From contig DEFA01000025.1 in assembly GCA_002350525.1 (NCBI GenBank), positions 6,307-70,306 on the forward strand: DNA of 64,000 nucleotides, in the 5' to 3' direction. Positions within the stretch are counted from its first letter, which is position 1. Each line of letters begins with the position of its first letter. Source of the DNA: Lachnospiraceae bacterium UBA2864. Its GTDB lineage: Bacteria; Bacillota; Clostridia; Lachnospirales; Lachnospiraceae. Shown here piece by piece: positions 62,992 to 64,000 of the stretch. The notes under the pieces were generated by a model. It made no database searches and was not told where the DNA came from. It worked only from the letters and a program-made list of their open reading frames with translations. The position numbers and the translations under genes are program-made.

Positions 62992-63966
62992 TCAAAATCT
63001 GTCTATACATTCTTTAAATCTATATATAACATTCTCCGGAGCATCTATCTTCACTTCTCCGCCAATTCCAACAATCCAGCCGAAGAACTGGTCACTTACA
63101 GCCACTTCAACATTTACCTTGAAATATTCATCATCCACCGGAATCATCATTACATCTTTACCAAACTGATCCACGATGACATTGGCCATATCATTTCTGC
63201 ACTTAAGTGTTACTGTCTCAACCTCTCCGCCGTACATTCTGAAATGTTGCTGAGTATACTTGGCTTTATTCTGTTTCTTGAATTCCGTTATACCTTTACG
63301 CTTATTGTTAGTAACGGACACATCTCGCATCTTATCTACTCGATAATGACGCATTTCTCTTTTCTCCATATCATAAGCAACCAGATAATACTTCTCATCA
63401 TCGAAATGAAGTGCCCAAGGGCTTACCTTATAAAAGTCTCCATTACGCCTGTATTCTTCTTTGCCTTTGACGTTCCAGCTGAAATATCGGAACTGAATAC
63501 ATTTATCATCATTCATTGCATTATGAATAGAGTCTATTGTGTAATAGACACTTTCATTCATATTCTTTACACGACCGGTAACTGTCACCTCTCGATCAAG
63601 AAGTGTCGCATCATATGTGCTGAGATTTGTCTCAAGCTTCTTTATCAGTTCTCTTGTTTTCTTCTCAGAAATGAATTTAGAAGCCTGGATAGCATCAACC
63701 AGGAACTTAAGCTCAGCTATTTCAAACTCTCTATCCCCACAGTGATAATATGTCTGCGGACCGATACGAGTTTTAATTATATCCATGCCATACTGTTCAA
63801 GAGCATCCATATCTGTATAGATACTCTTTCGATTCGCCTCTATGCCATATGCCGCAAGGGCATCAAGTATTTCCGGCATTGTAATATAGTGTTCATCATC
63901 TGTTTTTTCTTTCAAAATCTTCTCGAGATAAAGCAGTTTTAGTTTCTGATTTGCACTTCTTGACAT
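62992..63966 (-). CDS. WYL-domain transcriptional regulator (BrxR/CapW-like)
   Basis: 324 aa from the ATG at 63966 (GCGGAGGATATC upstream). The N-terminal winged HTH (about 5-65, EILDALAAYGIEANRKSIYT) is followed by a WYL domain (about 140-230, KYYLVAYDMEKREMRHYRVD) and a C-terminal extension. WYL regulators repress CBASS (CapW) and BREX (BrxR) operons and sense nucleic acid or ligand. It immediately precedes the composite operon on the same strand, so it probably controls it. Complete within the window, with about 34 bp upstream. Confidence 0.9.
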   Translation of the reverse strand: MSRSANQKLKLLYLEKILKEKTDDEHYITMPEILDALAAYGIEANRKSIYTDMDALEQYGMDIIKTRIGPQTYYHCGDREFEIAELKFLVDAIQASKFISEKKTRELIKKLETNLSTYDATLLDREVTVTGRVKNMNESVYYTIDSIHNAMNDDKCIQFRYFSWNVKGKEEYRRNGDFYKVSPWALHFDDEKYYLVAYDMEKREMRHYRVDKMRDVSVTNNKRKGITEFKKQNKAKYTQQHFRMYGGEVETVTLKCRNDMANVIVDQFGKDVMMIPVDDEYFKVNVEVAVSDQFFGWIVGIGGEVKIDAPENVIYRFKECIDRF

Positions 63967-64000
63967 ATGATATCCTCCGCGTATAAATATATACAAAACG

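Noticed and set aside
62938..63942. Long plus-strand ORF (334 codons) opposite the WYL gene
   Set aside because: The minus frame encodes a clear HTH-WYL protein with a ribosome site; the plus frame has none of these.

Overview
The window looks like chromosome, or a large integrated element, of a low-GC anaerobic Firmicute, most likely a Lachnospiraceae-type gut clostridium. The signs are AT-rich DNA, strong Shine-Dalgarno sequences, consensus sigma-A promoters, a GEMM-I (c-di-GMP) riboswitch, a ferredoxin-domain oxidoreductase, and clostridial small families (DUF6462-like, DUF6076-like, DUF4177-like, SseB-like). Species cannot be fixed from sequence alone. Nearly all genes are on the minus strand.

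1-13.3 kb, metabolism. A catabolic locus reads right to left. It holds a LuxR-type regulator without a receiver domain, an atypical P-II protein, a spermidine/putrescine-type ABC transporter (potABCD-like), two ornithine-cyclodeaminase/mu-crystallin homologues, and a three-part HcnABC/opine-oxidase-like FAD dehydrogenase ([2Fe-2S] protein, FAD/4Fe-4S subunit, BFD-like [2Fe-2S] protein) with a DAO-family FAD subunit. An iron-type alcohol dehydrogenase ends it. I infer uptake and oxidation of an N-substituted amino acid, opine or amine. Three transcription units here carry a terminator hairpin in the leader sharing the core GCAAAGGnGC.

13.5-26.2 kb, signalling or conflict operon. After a short repeat-rich stretch there is an eight-gene operon: small HTH protein, SPFH protein with three zinc ribbons, multi-pass membrane protein, three paralogous zinc ribbon-TIR-TPR proteins, a CFI-box protein and a HEPN RNase-like protein. 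A consensus promoter precedes it, followed by a c-di-GMP-I riboswitch aptamer and an intrinsic terminator. TIR, HEPN and SPFH effectors under a second-messenger riboswitch is one of the two most striking features.

26.2-42 kb, mosaic accessory island. A tyrosine integrase, two DUF6462-like small proteins, MazF, two resolvase-fold proteins without a DNA-binding tail, several XRE regulators with clear palindromic operators, an HD-domain protein, small membrane proteins, an S24/LexA-like repressor, a 2H phosphoesterase, an array of eight tRNA genes (Lys, Asn, Lys, Met, Ile-TAT, Gln, Gln, Phe, two with odd anticodon loops), and SseB-like or immunity-like proteins.

42-64 kb, defence island. A DUF262/DUF1524 (GmrSD-like) protein is followed upstream by a tight six-gene operon behind a WYL regulator: SNF2-type helicase, 1581-aa adenine-type DNA methyltransferase, PD-(D/E)XK nuclease-like protein, CD-NTase with AGS-C sensor, 2114-aa DEAD/DEAH-DUF1998 helicase and a RelE-fold-UvrD helicase fusion. 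This looks like a DISARM/Druantia-type core with a cyclic-nucleotide synthase and nuclease built into the same transcript, the second striking feature.
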